Positions 47,440 to 57,252 of a DNA stretch of 64,000 nucleotides are shown piece by piece (the stretch's first letter is position 1; each line of letters starts with the position of its first letter). Location of the stretch: the NCBI RefSeq assembly GCF_000317835.1, contig NC_019793.1:1860001-1924000 (forward strand), read 5' to 3'. The position numbers and the translations under genes are program-made. The notes under the pieces were generated by a model. It made no database searches and was not told the DNA's origin. It worked only from the letters and a program-made list of their open reading frames with translations. Source of the stretch: Deinococcus peraridilitoris DSM 19664 (GTDB taxonomy: Bacteria; Deinococcota; Deinococci; Deinococcales; Deinococcaceae).

Positions 47440-48356
47440 CACACAGACCAGACGACGCTCGACCAGCTTTACAACCGCACCAGCGCCTACCGCAGGAGCA
47501 CGGAGTACCTTGAAACGCTGCGCTTCGTGGCATCCATGCGGGAATTTTCCCCTACAATGCCTTTCTCTTGCGCTTACAGCGTCCCCGGCTGCGCTTTGCC
47601 GCAACAGCGTCAGAATGGGCTTACCGTTTTGGACGACATATACGGACCGACTACGAGCCGAACCCTCTGGTGGTCCTGCGTCCGTTTGGGCCGGTGGAGT
47701 TCGTGTACGACCTGGTGGACACTGAAGGGCCGGAGTTCCCGTCGTACGTGCTTGAGCCGTTTCAGTCAGGTGGCCTGGTAACAACTGGCCAGTGGGATCA
47801 TCTGTTGACGAACGCCTCACGGCGAGGAATCGCCGTGCAGATTGAGCGCTCGGATATGGGCAGCGCCGGGTGGGTTGCCCTTCTGCCCGTGCCCATGAAC
47901 GCTCCAAAAGTGAAAAGAGGCCAGCGGGAACTGCCGCCCGTTCGTTTCGCGTTGCAGCTGAACAGCCTGCACGACCGGACCACGCAGTTCGTGACGCTGT
48001 TGCACGAGTTGGCCCATATTGCCTGCGGGCACCTGGGTGCCCAGGCGGATGACGACTGGAACCACCGGAGTCACTTTGGCCACGAAGTCGAGGAGTTCGA
48101 GGCGGAGTCGGTGGCTTACCTTGTCTGCAGCAGGCTGGGCCTCCGTACGTCGTCCGAGTATTACCTGGCAGATTACGCCGGGCGGAACGGTGAGATCCCC
48201 AAAGGAATGAGCATCACGACGGTCTTCACGGCTGCCTGGCTGCTGGAGGAATGGACCAGGACGATGAGCTGGCCGAAGAAGCCGCAGCGGCGTGCGGCTG
48301 CGGAGCGGGCGCGGGAAGAAGCGCGGCTGGCCAGGGCGAGTGCCGGGTTCGCCTGA
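47440..48356 (+). pseudogene. Zinc metallopeptidase (ImmA/IrrE- or ArdC-like), frameshifted
   Basis: The N-terminal part in one frame reads HTDQTTLDQLYNRTSAYRRS then YLETLRFVASMREFSP; the next frame continues YNAFLLRLQRPRLRFAATAS. A missing base in the TTTTCCCC run (about 47545-47552) explains the break. The zinc site is LLHELAHIACGH near the middle, with a downstream EVEEFEAESVAYLVCSRLGL supplying the third ligand Glu, as in ImmA/IrrE and ArdC peptidases. The extreme N-terminus abuts the right end of IS copy 2, so it may also be lost. Related proteins cut repressors or block restriction. It precedes the Mrr gene by 20 nt. Confidence 0.72.
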
Positions 48357-48376
48357 GGCCGTGATACACCTGTGCT

Positions 48377-49552
48377 ATGTCCGGTTCCAATAAAGCCCGC
48401 ACCACCGGGTTTCCGGCGTACTCGGCGGCGTCGGTCCTCTACCGCTGGCTGGAAGGCAAACCCGTGGATGATTTCAGGGTGATGCGGGAAGCCATCCGTC
48501 AGCAGATGGGCACCAACGGGAATCAGGTGAACTGGACCCAGCCGGACGAGTGGATTCCGGCGCGTCTGGAAGGAACTGCGCGTGAGCTGGCACTGCGCCT
48601 GTGGAACGACAGTGGGAAGGAACTGAACCCAAAAAACGTGAGCGGCCCGATGCGGCTGGCGAGCAATTACGCCCTTCTCGCGGAGGCTGGCGGCAGGTAC
48701 CAGCTGACCGGACGAGGGTCGGCCTTTGTCGAGCAGGACCCTGTCGTTCTCCGAGAGATCGATCAGGAAGAAGGGGTGACCCAACTGCTGGTAATCCTCG
48801 CGGGCTTCACGTCGGTTCAGCGCAAGGACCTTCTGCCGCTTTGGGAGGCTTTCCTGCAGGAGCAGAGCAACATCCGCTCACCTGCCACCGTGGCGAGCAA
48901 GCTTTATGACCGGCTGGTGAATGTCGTGGAGCGGGGACTGGTCGAGCGGCAGGGCTGGAAGTACAGCCTGACGAAAGAAGGCCAGGCGTACCTTGGGAGA
49001 ACGGTCCCCCAGGAAGTACGGCGGCGGCAGGCGGTGGACGAAGTGGTCAAGGCGGCCAACCTGGAGCAACGAGAGCTGCTCCGCAGGCAGTTGGCCAGCA
49101 TCAATCCCTACCGTTTCGAGCTGCTCGTCGGGCAGCTCCTGACGGCCATGGACTACCTCGATGTAATGGTCACCCAACAAAGCGGCGATAAGGGCGTCGA
49201 TGTGGTCGCCACCGCGAAGTTCGGGATTACCAGCGTGCGTGAAATCGTGCAGGTCAAACGGGTGGCGGGAAGCATCGGCCGGCCAGTGGTGGATCAGCTG
49301 AGGGGCGGGCTGCATTACTTCCAGGCGATCAAGGGCACCATCATCACCCTTGGCACCTTCAGCGCGGGAGCCAAGACAGCGGCCCTGGCACCGAACGTCG
49401 CTCCTATCACCCTGATCGATGGCGAGACGCTGCTGGATCTGCTGTTCGAACATGGGGTGGGTGTGGGAAGGCGTGAAGTGGTGCTGTACGAAGTGGACGA
49501 GCACTTCCTGCTGAATACCGACCAGGACGATTCGGAGGAGCTGAGCGCGTGA
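48377..49552 (+). CDS. Mrr-type restriction endonuclease
   Basis: A 391-residue protein. Residues about 1-220 hold two winged-helix-like regions (YSAASVLYRWLEGKPVDDFR, TVASKLYDRLVNVVERGLVE). The C-terminal Mrr_cat domain (about 245-345) has the PD-(D/E)xK core: YRFELLVGQLLTAMDYLDVMV, GDKGVDVVAT (Asp275), and IVQVKRV (Gln292, Lys294). Mrr-like enzymes cleave methylated or foreign DNA. The stop overlaps the start of the next gene by 4 nt, so it is translationally coupled to the AlbA_2-ATPase and HsdR genes. Confidence 0.88.
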   Translation: MSGSNKARTTGFPAYSAASVLYRWLEGKPVDDFRVMREAIRQQMGTNGNQVNWTQPDEWIPARLEGTARELALRLWNDSGKELNPKNVSGPMRLASNYALLAEAGGRYQLTGRGSAFVEQDPVVLREIDQEEGVTQLLVILAGFTSVQRKDLLPLWEAFLQEQSNIRSPATVASKLYDRLVNVVERGLVERQGWKYSLTKEGQAYLGRTVPQEVRRRQAVDEVVKAANLEQRELLRRQLASINPYRFELLVGQLLTAMDYLDVMVTQQSGDKGVDVVATAKFGITSVREIVQVKRVAGSIGRPVVDQLRGGLHYFQAIKGTIITLGTFSAGAKTAALAPNVAPITLIDGETLLDLLFEHGVGVGRREVVLYEVDEHFLLNTDQDDSEELSA

Positions 49553-51474
49553 CGGCCCCTCCGAACGTTCAGTCCTTCGCCGATGTGCTGCTGCTCCGCG
49601 AAGCGGTGGATGTCGAGGTGAAGCGGGCGCAAGGTCAGCACGGGCGCGGGGAGCTGCCTCATGATTTCTGGCCGTCGTACTCGGCCCTGGCGAACACGGA
49701 CGGTGGGCTGATCGTGCTGGGCGTCCGGGAGCGTCCGGACAAGACCCTACAGCTGCTCGGTCTTCCCGATGTGGAGCGCGTCCGGACAGACTTGTGGAAT
49801 CTGCTGAACAACCGCCAGAAGATCAGCGCCAACGTGCTGCAGGACCGTGACGTGCAGGTGCTCAGGGAGGGCGAGTGCCAGTTGCTGCTGGTCCGGGTGC
49901 CCAGGGCTGACCGACGGCAGCGGCCCGTGTATGTGGGTGTGAATCCGCTGGAAGGCACCTACCGCCGCAATCATGCCGGCGATTACCTCTGCAGCCCCGA
50001 CGAAGTGAGGCGCATGTTCGCGGACGCCGAGCCGGATTCATGGCCGGACAGCCGCATTCTGCCGGGCTACAGCCTGGATGACCTGAACACGGACACGCTC
50101 ACGGCCTACCGGAACGCCTTCAAGTCCGCGAAACCGGGCCACCGCTGGCTGGACCTCGATGACCAGGGGTTGCTGGGGCAGCTGGGTGGCTGGCGCCGTG
50201 ACCGCACGTCAGGCGAGGAGGGCCTCACGCTGGCAGGGCTGCTGATGTTCTCCGAGTACGAGGTCATTCGGGACGTGATTCCGAATTTCTGGCTGGACTA
50301 CCGGGAAGTGGACCCGGAGCAGCCAGAGCAGCGGTGGAGTGACCGCCTCACCATGGATGGCACCTGGTCGGGGAATCTGTACGACTTTTACCGCCTCACT
50401 TACCGAAGGCTGGTGCGTGACCTCCGGGTCCCCTTTCAGCTGCGGGCGGGCCAGCGGATTGATGACACGCCGGTCCATGAAGCACTGCGTGAGGCGCTGG
50501 CAAACGCTCTTGCCCACGCCGACTATGGGGGAAGCGGCGGCGTGGTGATCCTCAAGGAACGCGACGGATTCAGCTTCAGGAATCCCGGGACCCTGCGCCT
50601 TCCCTTGGAGCAGGTGCTGGAAGGCGGCCACACCGACCCGCGCAACAACAGCCTGCACCGCATGTTCCTGATGATGGGCGCAGGTGAGCGGGCCGGGTCG
50701 GGCATTCCGAAAATTCTGGGTGCCTGGCACGACCAGCACTGGCGCGCCCCGAACCTGCTCGAGGACGTCCGGCCAGACACGGTGACGTTGAAGCTCACCA
50801 TGCAGAGCCTGCTGCCGGACTCGGCAGCACAAGCGCTCCGCGAACGGTTTGGAGCCGAGTTCGATGCCCTCAGTCACGACGAGCGGCTTGCCCTGGTCAC
50901 CGCCGACGTGGAGGGCTTCGTCACCAACGAGCGGCTGCAGGGCATCACGCGCCTTCACTCGGCGGACATCACCAGCATGCTGGGCAGCCTTGCCAACCGC
51001 AGGATGCTGCATCCCGAGGGCGCGGGGCGCTGGACCAGGTACCACCTCAGCGAAGCGCGCGAAAGCACCATGCTCAGCTTGTGGGAAGCGGCGCAGCTGG
51101 GCGTCGGCGGGAGGTCTGATCTTCTGCAGGATGACCACACCGTTGCGGTGGATGAAGCCCAGCTTGCAGTGGATGAAATTCCTGTTGCAGTGGATGAAGC
51201 CCGGCAACATCCACCACAAGACCAAGCGCCGCTGAGAAAGCGGGTGCGGAACCGTGACGAGATGGAGCAGGCCATTCTGCGTGCCTGCAGTGGCCGCTAC
51301 CTCACACTGGTCGAGTTGGGCCGCGTTCTCGGGCGCTCGCCCGTGACGCTCGGGAACCAGTACATCCCACGGCTCGTAGGAACCGGACGACTGACACTGC
51401 TTTACCCGGAGGCTCCCCGGCGCAAAGGGCAAGCCTACCGCACCGCCGAACCACCTTCCCAGGAGCGTGCATGA
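49549..51474 (+). CDS. AlbA_2/Schlafen-like DNA-binding protein with GHKL-type ATPase fold
   Basis: A 641-residue protein. The N-terminal AlbA_2 domain (about 15-150) has the pattern VDVEVKRAQGQ... WPSYSALANTDGGLIVLGV. A C-terminal HATPase_c_4 region (about 310-400) shows LANALAHADYGGSGG, FSFRNPGTLRLP and MMGAGERAGSGIPKI. A winged-helix tail follows. A 21-bp triplicate (51142-51204) encodes V-A-V-D-E-A repeats. Such proteins often sit between hsd genes and are thought to act as regulators or defence effectors. It overlaps hsdR by 4 nt. Confidence 0.85.
   Translation: MTAPPNVQSFADVLLLREAVDVEVKRAQGQHGRGELPHDFWPSYSALANTDGGLIVLGVRERPDKTLQLLGLPDVERVRTDLWNLLNNRQKISANVLQDRDVQVLREGECQLLLVRVPRADRRQRPVYVGVNPLEGTYRRNHAGDYLCSPDEVRRMFADAEPDSWPDSRILPGYSLDDLNTDTLTAYRNAFKSAKPGHRWLDLDDQGLLGQLGGWRRDRTSGEEGLTLAGLLMFSEYEVIRDVIPNFWLDYREVDPEQPEQRWSDRLTMDGTWSGNLYDFYRLTYRRLVRDLRVPFQLRAGQRIDDTPVHEALREALANALAHADYGGSGGVVILKERDGFSFRNPGTLRLPLEQVLEGGHTDPRNNSLHRMFLMMGAGERAGSGIPKILGAWHDQHWRAPNLLEDVRPDTVTLKLTMQSLLPDSAAQALRERFGAEFDALSHDERLALVTADVEGFVTNERLQGITRLHSADITSMLGSLANRRMLHPEGAGRWTRYHLSEARESTMLSLWEAAQLGVGGRSDLLQDDHTVAVDEAQLAVDEIPVAVDEARQHPPQDQAPLRKRVRNRDEMEQAILRACSGRYLTLVELGRVLGRSPVTLGNQYIPRLVGTGRLTLLYPEAPRRKGQAYRTAEPPSQERA
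51142..51204 (+). repeat. Three 21-bp tandem repeats in the AlbA_2-ATPase gene
   Basis: Three units of the form NTTGCNGTGGATGAA plus six bases encode VAVDEAQ, LAVDEIP and VAVDEAR. The copies differ at a few bases. The number of units may vary between strains and alter a linker. Confidence 0.7.
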
Positions 51475-54400
51475 CCCACGGACCGGAGTACCACGAAGTC
51501 GAGTTTCCACTGATCGAGCAGCTCACCCGCATGGGCTGGACGCACCTCCAGGGTGACAAGGACGTGCCCGCCTTCACCGAACGCGAGAGCTTCAAGGAGG
51601 CCCTGCTGCTCGGCAGGCTCCAGGAAGCGGTGGAGCGCATCAACAGGCCAAAGTACGCCTGGTTGGAGTCGACCCACGTCTCGGAGGCGGTGTCCCAGCT
51701 CACCCGCCTCCCGGTGGGCGGGCTGCTGGAAACGAACGCGCTGGTGACGGACATGCTGCTCTCCGGTGTGCAGGTCACCGGACCAGACGGCAAAGGGCAC
51801 ACCGTCAGGTTCATCGACTTCGGACACCCCGACCGCAACGACCTGCTGGTGATCAATCAGTTCCGGGTGGACCCACCCGGCTACGCGGGCGGCAAGGGTT
51901 ACATCATTCCGGATGTGGTGCTGTTCGTGAATGGCATTCCCATCGCCGTGGTGGAGTGCAAGAGCCCCAACGTGCGTGACGGACTGGAGCTGGCGGTAGA
52001 GCAGCTGCGTCTCTACCAGGACCTGCGCGGCAGCGCCGAGCCGGAAGGCGTGCAGCGTTTCTTCCACACCGTGCAGCTGCTGGTCGCCACCAGCTTCTAC
52101 AAAGCCGTGCTGGGCACTGCGGGAGCCGAAGCCGACCAGTTTCTGGAATGGAAGGACACCTTCCCCCTGACCTCGGACCAGGTGCGCACCGAGCTGGGAG
52201 GCAAGCCGCAGCTGCACGCGCAGCAGCAACTGGTGGCGGGTATCCTTCGCCCCTCAACGATGCTGAATCTGCTGGAGAACTTCATCCTGACCGACGCGAA
52301 AAAGAAAATCGTGGCCCGCTACCAGCAGTACCGCGCGGTCCGGAAAGCCCTCGTCCGACTGGAGGCAGGCGAGACCCGTCTGCTGGGTGCGGAAGTGGAC
52401 GGGCGAGGCGGCATCGTGTGGCACACCCAGGGTTCCGGGAAGAGCCTGACCATGGTCTTCCTGGTTCGCGCCTTGAGGACCATGCCCGAACTCCGCGCCT
52501 TCAAGATCGTGGTGATCACCGACCGGCGTGATCTGGAAGGCCAGCTGTCACGCACAGCACGGGCCACTGGTGAGCCGGTGACCCGGGCAAAAAACGTGAA
52601 GGAGCTGCAGGACGCGCTGCGTCAGCAAGGAGCGGGCTTTGTCTTCGGGATGGTGCAGAAGTTCCGTCTGAGTGAAGACGACGAAGGTCAGCTCGACCTC
52701 GGCAACGCCGTCCTGAATGACAGCGCCAGCATCCTGGTGCTGGTGGATGAAGCGCACCGCTCGCACACCAGCACCCAGCATGCCAACCTGCGGGCCGCCC
52801 TGCCCAACGCGGCGCTGATCGGCTTCACCGGAACGCCCATCGTCCAGGCCGCGAAGAAGAAGACCCACGAGATCTTCGGCCCCTTCATCGACACGTACAC
52901 GATCCTGGAGAGCCAGCAGGACCGCGCGACGGTGCCGATCCGCTACGAGGGCCGCGTCACGAAGGCGGCGCTCAAGGACGGCCAGACCATGGACGGCCTG
53001 TTCGAGGACTTCTTCGATGAACTGAGCTCCTCGGAAAAGCAGCGCCTGCAGGCCAAGTACGGCACGCTGGGCGACATCCTCGAAGCGCCGAAGCTGATCG
53101 GCCTCAAGGCGAGCGACATGTTGCTGCATTACGCCAGCAGCATCCTGCCGGGCGGCTTCAAAGGCCAGGTGGTCGCGGCCAGCCGGCTGGCCGCCGTGCG
53201 TTACGAGGAAGCCTTCCGGGAAGCTCAGCGGGAACTGGTGCGCGACCTGGAGCAGCTCGACTCTGTCTTCCTCAGCATGCCGCCCGAGAAGCTGGGCAAG
53301 CTGGATGCCCGCACCCGCGCGCTGGTCGCCGCCCATCCCCAGCTGGAGAAACTGCGGGCCACGCAGTTCGCGGTGGTGATCTCGGGCGGCCAGCATGACG
53401 ACCAGTCCTGGGCGAAGTGGACGGACACGGCAGCGCAGAACACACACATCGAGAATTTCAAGAACGAATCCCACCCCTTACGGCTGCTGATCGTCAAGAA
53501 CATGCTGCTGACCGGCTTTGACGCCCCCATCGAGCAGGTGCTGTATCTGGACCGCAACATCCGCAACCACGAGCTGCTGCAGGCCATCGCCCGCGTGAAC
53601 CGCACGGCTCCCGGAAAAACGTACGGTCTGGTGGTGGATTACTTCGGGGTGGGTCAACACCTCGCGCAGGCTCTTGCCGCCTACACCGCCACCGACATTC
53701 AGGGGGCCATCACATCGGTCAAGGACACCCTCCCTGTCCTGGAGGCCGCCCATCAGGCGGTGAAGGCGCTGTTGATCAACCGGAATGTCGAGCTGACCGA
53801 CCGGGAAGCCTGCGTGAACGTGCTGGCGGACGTGAAGCTGCGCTCGGAGTTCAAGGTGAAGCTCTCGGCTTTCCTGAGTTCCCTTGACGCGGTGCTTCCC
53901 AGGCCGGAGGGCCTGCCGTACGTGGCGGACGCTTCCCGCCTGTCGCAGATCGAGGAGACGGCCCGCAGCGTCTACCAGGACACCCATCCGGTACTGCTCG
54001 GTGCGGGAGCGAAGGTCCGTGCCTTGATCGCCCAGTACGTGGAAGCACACGGGGTGAGCATCAAGGTGCCTTCTGTGGAAGTGCTCGACCCGAACTTCGG
54101 CAAGGAGGTCAAGACCTACACCTCGAAGCGCACCCAGGCAGCCAGCATGGAGCACGCCGCCAGGCACCATATCCGCACTCGCTTCGACGAGGACCCCGTG
54201 TACTACCGCTCGCTGAGCGAAAAGCTGGAGCAGCTCATCTCCCAGTACCACGAAAGCTGGGAGGCCCTGGCGGAAGCGCTGGAGGCGTTCATCCGCGAAA
54301 TCCAGGCGGGACGGCCGGTTGATACCAGCGGCCTCGACCCGAAAAGCCAGGCGCCCTTCTACAGCCTGCTGCTCGAAGCGCAGGAACACCCAGCCGACCC

Positions 54401-54656
54401 GGAACGGCAGCAGGAACTCGCCAGAATGACAGTGCACATGGTGACCACCCTGACGCAGCGCATCTCGATGACCGACTTCTGGCGGAATCCGGTCATGCGG
54501 GACGCGACCCGAGGGTGGCTGATCACCTACCTCGATGACCGGAACTTGGTACCCTTCGACAAGTGCGACACCACCGCAGACGAACTGATGCACCTGGCAC
54601 GCCACCTCCACTCACGCCTCATGGACGCGAGTGGACCCTCCAGTGCGACGACCTGA
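51471..54656 (+). CDS. hsdR: Type I restriction endonuclease subunit HsdR
   Basis: A 1061-residue motor-nuclease. The N-terminal nuclease has YIIPDVVLFVNGIPIAVVEC with Asp148, Glu162 and Lys164 (PD-ExK). The SF2 translocase begins near residue 315 with Walker A HTQGSGKSLTM, followed by VITDRRDLEGQL, LVDEAHRSH (DEAH) and GFTGTPI, with LLTGFDAPIEQVLYLDR and QAIARVNRT in the second RecA domain. It hydrolyses ATP to pull DNA and cuts it when bound to HsdM2-HsdS. Here hsdS is destroyed and hsdM is frameshifted, so the nuclease is likely stranded. The gene itself is intact. Confidence 0.95.
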   Translation: MTHGPEYHEVEFPLIEQLTRMGWTHLQGDKDVPAFTERESFKEALLLGRLQEAVERINRPKYAWLESTHVSEAVSQLTRLPVGGLLETNALVTDMLLSGVQVTGPDGKGHTVRFIDFGHPDRNDLLVINQFRVDPPGYAGGKGYIIPDVVLFVNGIPIAVVECKSPNVRDGLELAVEQLRLYQDLRGSAEPEGVQRFFHTVQLLVATSFYKAVLGTAGAEADQFLEWKDTFPLTSDQVRTELGGKPQLHAQQQLVAGILRPSTMLNLLENFILTDAKKKIVARYQQYRAVRKALVRLEAGETRLLGAEVDGRGGIVWHTQGSGKSLTMVFLVRALRTMPELRAFKIVVITDRRDLEGQLSRTARATGEPVTRAKNVKELQDALRQQGAGFVFGMVQKFRLSEDDEGQLDLGNAVLNDSASILVLVDEAHRSHTSTQHANLRAALPNAALIGFTGTPIVQAAKKKTHEIFGPFIDTYTILESQQDRATVPIRYEGRVTKAALKDGQTMDGLFEDFFDELSSSEKQRLQAKYGTLGDILEAPKLIGLKASDMLLHYASSILPGGFKGQVVAASRLAAVRYEEAFREAQRELVRDLEQLDSVFLSMPPEKLGKLDARTRALVAAHPQLEKLRATQFAVVISGGQHDDQSWAKWTDTAAQNTHIENFKNESHPLRLLIVKNMLLTGFDAPIEQVLYLDRNIRNHELLQAIARVNRTAPGKTYGLVVDYFGVGQHLAQALAAYTATDIQGAITSVKDTLPVLEAAHQAVKALLINRNVELTDREACVNVLADVKLRSEFKVKLSAFLSSLDAVLPRPEGLPYVADASRLSQIEETARSVYQDTHPVLLGAGAKVRALIAQYVEAHGVSIKVPSVEVLDPNFGKEVKTYTSKRTQAASMEHAARHHIRTRFDEDPVYYRSLSEKLEQLISQYHESWEALAEALEAFIREIQAGRPVDTSGLDPKSQAPFYSLLLEAQEHPADPERQQELARMTVHMVTTLTQRISMTDFWRNPVMRDATRGWLITYLDDRNLVPFDKCDTTADELMHLARHLHSRLMDASGPSSATT

Positions 54657-55324
54657 GCATCCTGGTCCGGGAAAGTACCCGCCGCAAGACCGTTGAGCTG
54701 ACCGTCGAACGTGACGGTCAGCTCCTGCTGCTCACCCCGGCTGGTGCTCCCGAGGAACGCCTGCGGCAGCTGGTCGAATCCCGCCGAGCGTGGGTGTACG
54801 AGAAACTGGAACTCAAGCGCGTGCAGTACCGCCCGACCAGAACCAGGGAGTACGTCCCAGGGGAAGGGTTCTGGTACGCCGGGAAAACGTACCGCCTGAA
54901 GCTGGCAGAAGGCGAGAACCTTCCAGCCCTGTGCCTGAAGGGAGGCTGGTTCCAACTTCGCCGGGATCAACAGGACAAAGGGCGCGCAGCGTTTCTCGCC
55001 TGGTACACGCAGCACCTACGCGAATGGCTGGATGACCAGCTGCAGCACCACACTCCCCGCTTGAAGGTGCGGCCGCAGAGCGTGCTTGTCCAGGACCTCG
55101 GGTACCGTTGGGGATCATGCGGCCGAAACCACAGGCTGCACTTCCACTGGAGGGTTGCCCTTCTCCCCCGCCGCATCGCCGAGTACGTCCTGATGCACGA
55201 ACTGGCCCACCTCGATCACCCCAACCACGGCCCCGAGTTCTGGGCACGCCTCGAAACCCTCCTGCCTGATTACCAGGACAGGAAGACCTGGCTTGCCCAA
55301 CACGGTGCTGACTACGACCTGTAA
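54563..55324 (+). CDS. YgjP-type metallopeptidase (DUF45)
   Basis: A 253-residue protein. It contains ESTRRKTVELTVERDGQL, then YRWGSCGRNHRLHFHWRVAL and the zinc motif LMHELAHLDHPNHGPEFW, with HELAH plus the third His in HPNHG. These are the marks of the DUF45/YgjP group related to SprT and WLM peptidases. Genes of this family commonly follow hsdR. The only ATG in frame (54563) lies inside the hsdR end, a 94-nt overlap; translation may begin later at a non-standard codon. Its role in restriction is unknown. Confidence 0.85.
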   Translation: MRHHRRRTDAPGTPPPLTPHGREWTLQCDDLSILVRESTRRKTVELTVERDGQLLLLTPAGAPEERLRQLVESRRAWVYEKLELKRVQYRPTRTREYVPGEGFWYAGKTYRLKLAEGENLPALCLKGGWFQLRRDQQDKGRAAFLAWYTQHLREWLDDQLQHHTPRLKVRPQSVLVQDLGYRWGSCGRNHRLHFHWRVALLPRRIAEYVLMHELAHLDHPNHGPEFWARLETLLPDYQDRKTWLAQHGADYDL

Positions 55325-55898
55325 CAGCCCAGAAATTCTGGGCCTGCCCGGCAGGCCGAACTGCAGGGGGTCAAGCCGGGATTTCCACCATCACCTGAGA
55401 AACGAGCAGGGGATGAGAGGCACTTCCCCCTCAACCGCTCGGGATCCACAACATGAAAACTCGCGCTGGGATGCAGGAATTCTGAACCTTCGGGCTGTCG
55501 GAAGGCAGTACCTCCCGGGGTGTCACCCGTCGCAGTTGTTCTGGAAACTTCACCCCGCCGGATCCCCTAATGGCCACCTTCTCCGCAGTGGTCGATCTGA
55601 AGCCACCCCAGGTTAATCGAGCTTCGAACGGTCGAAGGGGCCTTCTGAAACACCCGGCCCCCAGAGGCGCACGGCAGAACGGATCCTCTCTCCTGCATTC
55701 GGTCTTCCACAGCGCGGTTGTGCTCAGACTGGGGATGGTCCCGGGATTTCCTCGATTCCATTTCCACGGTGGCTTCCACCCCTTCTTACGGTGAGAGGTA
55801 ATCCCGGGGATCAGGGAGGAAGGTCTGAAGACGGCTTTCCTTTCCTGATCCCCGAGCATCACAGCCGACACTGGGCCACTCCCGCGCAGCTCCTGGCT
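55325..55898. other. Gene-free stretch after the restriction cluster
   Basis: No gene is supported on either strand. Near 55325-55370 a GC-rich segment (CCTGCCCGGCAGG) can form a short hairpin and may end the hsd operon. The rest holds nothing I recognise. Confidence 0.5.
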
Positions 55899-56843
55899 CT
55901 AGCTTTCGACAGCAGAAAATGCGGAGACACTAGACTCGAGAACCAGCAACTTCAGGCGATGAGCGAAGCACGCTTCCGGCATGCTTCTGGGCACGCACTT
56001 TGTGTACTTGATCTGTGGGGCATTGGCGCACCTTCCGGCGCTTCTCCCTGCCGTGGTGCTTTCTGGTCCTCTGGCACTCAGCCGATGATCCTGTTCCCGC
56101 TGTTCCCGGCAAGCAAGGAAGAGCCCTGCCATCTCCATGGCCGCTTCCACCTGCATCCGGGTTTTGGGCAAATCGCGGCCCCGTGCATTACCGGGGATCG
56201 GAAGTGGTGACTTGAAGCAGTAACGCAACTTCGCGCAGAAATCCTCGGGCGAAGTGATCACCTGAAGGCGTGCTCCTGCCGGGAGTGGTTGCAGGCCGCA
56301 CAGGACGTGCAAATGGAGTTTCCCGTCATCTGAAACATCCAGGGTGGCCCAGTAGGGCCCTTGGATGACGGTGGAAAGTTCGCTCTTCAGGATGTTCCGG
56401 ATTGCCGGGTCAAAGAGATGTTCAGGACCATTGCCCCAGTACTGGCCAAGTTCTGCTCCGAGAGACGTGAAGTCGAGGGTGACGTGTGCGGTAGGCCAGG
56501 TCGCGACGAAGAGCCGGGCGGCCCAACCCTGCCCGTCTTTCCAGGCAGTGCGTGCCAGATTTCTGGACTGTCCATGGCGATCAATCGGTCCCGGCCAGCG
56601 CCCTCCGTTTTCCATGTAGTACTCGAAGGCGAGGCGCTTGAGCCGGTGAGGATGGGTGGCCTCCAGCTGCAGGGCGTCATGAAACCAAGGCGCATTGCGG
56701 ACCTCTGCGAGGACCTGAGCGAGGACGATCATGTTGTGCTCGCTGTAGGACAGCCGCCCGCGCAGGTCGGGCGTGGAGGATCCTGACAGGAAGGCGTTGT
56801 ACAGTGCCCGGATACGGGCGAACTGTGGGTGGGGTTTGCGCAT
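55899..56843 (-). CDS. Uncharacterised protein next to the excisionase-like gene
   Basis: A 314-residue protein beginning MRKPHPQFARIRALYNAFLS, with GAGAAAGGG upstream. It has two parts: a helical N-terminal region (about 1-80) and a mixed region with VATWPTAHVTLDFTSLGAEL and LDVSDDGKLHLHVLCGLQPL (about 110-200). The C-terminal tail is basic and low in structure. The H-L-H-V-L-C pattern recalls rolling-circle replication or mobilisation relaxases, but I see no clear catalytic Tyr, so this is only a thought. It follows a Xis-like gene on the same strand. Confidence 0.6.
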   Translation of the reverse strand: MRKPHPQFARIRALYNAFLSGSSTPDLRGRLSYSEHNMIVLAQVLAEVRNAPWFHDALQLEATHPHRLKRLAFEYYMENGGRWPGPIDRHGQSRNLARTAWKDGQGWAARLFVATWPTAHVTLDFTSLGAELGQYWGNGPEHLFDPAIRNILKSELSTVIQGPYWATLDVSDDGKLHLHVLCGLQPLPAGARLQVITSPEDFCAKLRYCFKSPLPIPGNARGRDLPKTRMQVEAAMEMAGLFLACREQREQDHRLSARGPESTTAGRSAGRCANAPQIKYTKCVPRSMPEACFAHRLKLLVLESSVSAFSAVES

Positions 56844-56938
56844 GGGTATGCCCTTTCTCAGGAGTGCGGGTGTCTGACAGCAAAGAGAGAGGACGTGCAG
56901 TTGCACGTCCTCTCTTTGGATCAACTGCCTTGCTGGAG

Positions 56939-57187
56939 TCAGGTTTTGCCCTTGCGGTTCCGTTCGGGAGGCGGGTCCTCTGCCCTCTCGCCTCCCCTGA
57001 GGTAGTCCTCGACCGCCCCCCTGGGAATCAGCCTCTTGCGCCCGATCTGAATGCTGCGGAGGGTCCCGGATATCAGCAGTCCGTATACCGTGTTCTTGCT
57101 CAGCTTCAGCAGGACCTGAAGTTCCTTCGGCGTGTACACCAGCGCATCCTGCAGGCTGGTGTCTGTCGTACTCATGTGGTTGACCAT
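56939..57187 (-). CDS. Excisionase-like helix-turn-helix protein
   Basis: An 82-residue protein with the MerR-like HTH of the excisionase/AlpA group: VYTPKELQVLLKLSKNTVYG, LLISGTLRSIQIGRKRLIPR and GAVEDYLRG. AGGAGGTGAC precedes the ATG at 57187. It may serve as recombination directionality factor for the island integrase, although it lies about 20 kb from it. A transcriptional role is also possible. Confidence 0.8.
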   Translation of the reverse strand: MVNHMSTTDTSLQDALVYTPKELQVLLKLSKNTVYGLLISGTLRSIQIGRKRLIPRGAVEDYLRGGERAEDPPPERNRKGKT

Positions 57188-57252
57188 GACGTCACCTCCT
57201 GCACTCAGGGTGCCGGACCGGGTTGTAAGCCGGATAGTCCGAGGACCGCCGC

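Noticed and set aside
46515..47513. A 332-residue plus-strand ORF in IS copy 2
   Set aside because: It combines the inserted hairpin, the middle of a transposase and an out-of-frame tail; it is a by-product of the insertion.
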